Shown here: piece after piece, positions 14,236 to 14,462 of the stretch
Layout: each line of letters opens with the position of its first letter
Position numbering within the stretch: position 1 is the first letter of the stretch
Made by a program: the position numbers and the translations under genes
Notes under the pieces: model-generated
Told to the model about the DNA's origin: nothing
The model's database searches: none
Seen by the model: only the letters and a program-made list of their open reading frames with translations
Source of the DNA: CBFHND01 sp965657085
GTDB taxonomy: Bacteria; Pseudomonadota; Alphaproteobacteria; Rhodobacterales; Rhodobacteraceae
Length of the DNA: 14,462 nt
Assembly (NCBI GenBank): GCA_965657085.1
Contig: CBFHND010000045.1
Location: 1-14,462 of the forward strand
Direction of reading: 5' to 3'

Positions 14236-14462
14236 AGCGCCCCCTCAATGCCCATTTTGCTGGCCCGGCCATCGGGAACCCGGTTGGCGCTTTGCTCGAT
14301 CCCATTCAGGTAACTGAGGTAGAGCGCACCGCCGCGGCTTGAGACACCAAGGTCGTCCACCGACAACACCCGCATCGACATGCTGACCGTGGCCACAAGT
14401 GGGTAAAGCCGCGAATTGTGCAGGTTTTCAGTGAGATTCAGCGACAGGATGCGCACCGGGGC
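14232..14462 (-). CDS. Conserved contractile-system tail protein upstream of the LysM gene, C-terminal 76 codons
   Basis: This open frame enters from the right edge and ends at TGA 14234-14232. The 76 visible residues contain 'RILSLNLTENLHNSRLYPLV' and 'VSMSMRVLSVDDL', an alternating beta-strand pattern, followed by a helix-like end 'GGALYLSYLNGIEQSANRV'. I recall this kind of ending, strands then 'ALYLAY', in the small proteins located just before the LysM gene in eCIS clusters (the Afp6/Pvc6 position), but the assignment rests mainly on position. The GTG at 14456-14454 could serve as a start, but the frame is open to the edge and the sequence starts in the middle of a strand pattern. I therefore treat it as partial, with its true start outside the window. 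It overlaps the LysM start by ATGA. Confidence 0.7.
   Translation of the reverse strand, partial: APVRILSLNLTENLHNSRLYPLVATVSMSMRVLSVDDLGVSSRGGALYLSYLNGIEQSANRVPDGRASKMGIEGAL

Noticed and set aside
13288..14313. 341-codon open frame on the plus strand
   Set aside because: Antisense to the hub and LysM genes; Arg/His-rich with no domain.
1..14462. tRNA/rRNA genes, CRISPR arrays, insertion sequences, integrase genes
   Set aside because: I looked for these on both strands and saw no cloverleaf-like sequence, regularly spaced repeats, transposase motifs or integrase motifs.

Overview
The window is GC-rich and densely coded, and almost every gene lies on the minus strand, so it reads biologically from 14462 down to 1. 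The start of a DusA tRNA-dihydrouridine synthase at the left edge, the GC-rich codon choice and the protein style point to an alphaproteobacterium, most likely a Rhodobacterales (roseobacter-type) marine bacterium. That taxonomic call is an inference from style, not a measured placement.

From about 14462 to 385 runs one tightly packed operon for the baseplate and tip of a contractile injection system. The family is the phage-tail-like extracellular type (eCIS: Afp/PVC/MAC/Streptomyces-CIS-like), not a complete phage. The order on the minus strand is: C-terminal end of a conserved tail protein (14462-14232); LysM tail-adaptor protein (14235-13876); gpD/gp27-like hub (13863-12730); gp5/VgrG OB-fold spike (12733-12218); PAAR-like tip (12194-11871); gp25/GPW baseplate wedge (11874-11488); two large 'putative baseplate assembly' J-like proteins of 844 and 899 residues (11491-8957 and 8957-6258); a phage tail protein I-like protein enlarged by a beta-helix (6261-4177); an 1113-residue DUF6519-like/right-handed beta-helix protein (4143-802); and a small basic coiled-coil protein (783-385). 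Five junctions are ATGA overlaps and one is TAATG; the other gaps within the operon are 12 to 33 bases, each with a good Shine-Dalgarno. The set is therefore probably one translationally coupled transcript.

How the parts work together, from family knowledge: the LysM protein links the inner tube to the hub; the hub, spike and PAAR-like tip form the piercing centre; gp25 and the two J-like proteins form the wedge ring that triggers sheath contraction; tail protein I and the beta-helix protein sit at the baseplate periphery, where they may contact the target or envelope. Sheath, inner tube, AAA+ ATPase, tape measure, terminator and effector genes are not in the window; they presumably lie upstream (beyond 14462) or elsewhere.

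Between 384 and 190 is a short intergenic stretch with a weak terminator-like hairpin and a degenerate 13-base repeat. The left edge (189-1) is the 5' end of dusA, in the same orientation. No RNA genes, CRISPR arrays, transposases or integrases are visible. The less ordinary points are the two beta-helix-bearing proteins at the baseplate edge, the uncharacterised basic coiled-coil protein ending the operon, recurrent cysteine clusters in the baseplate proteins, and the location directly upstream of dusA, a known island integration target.
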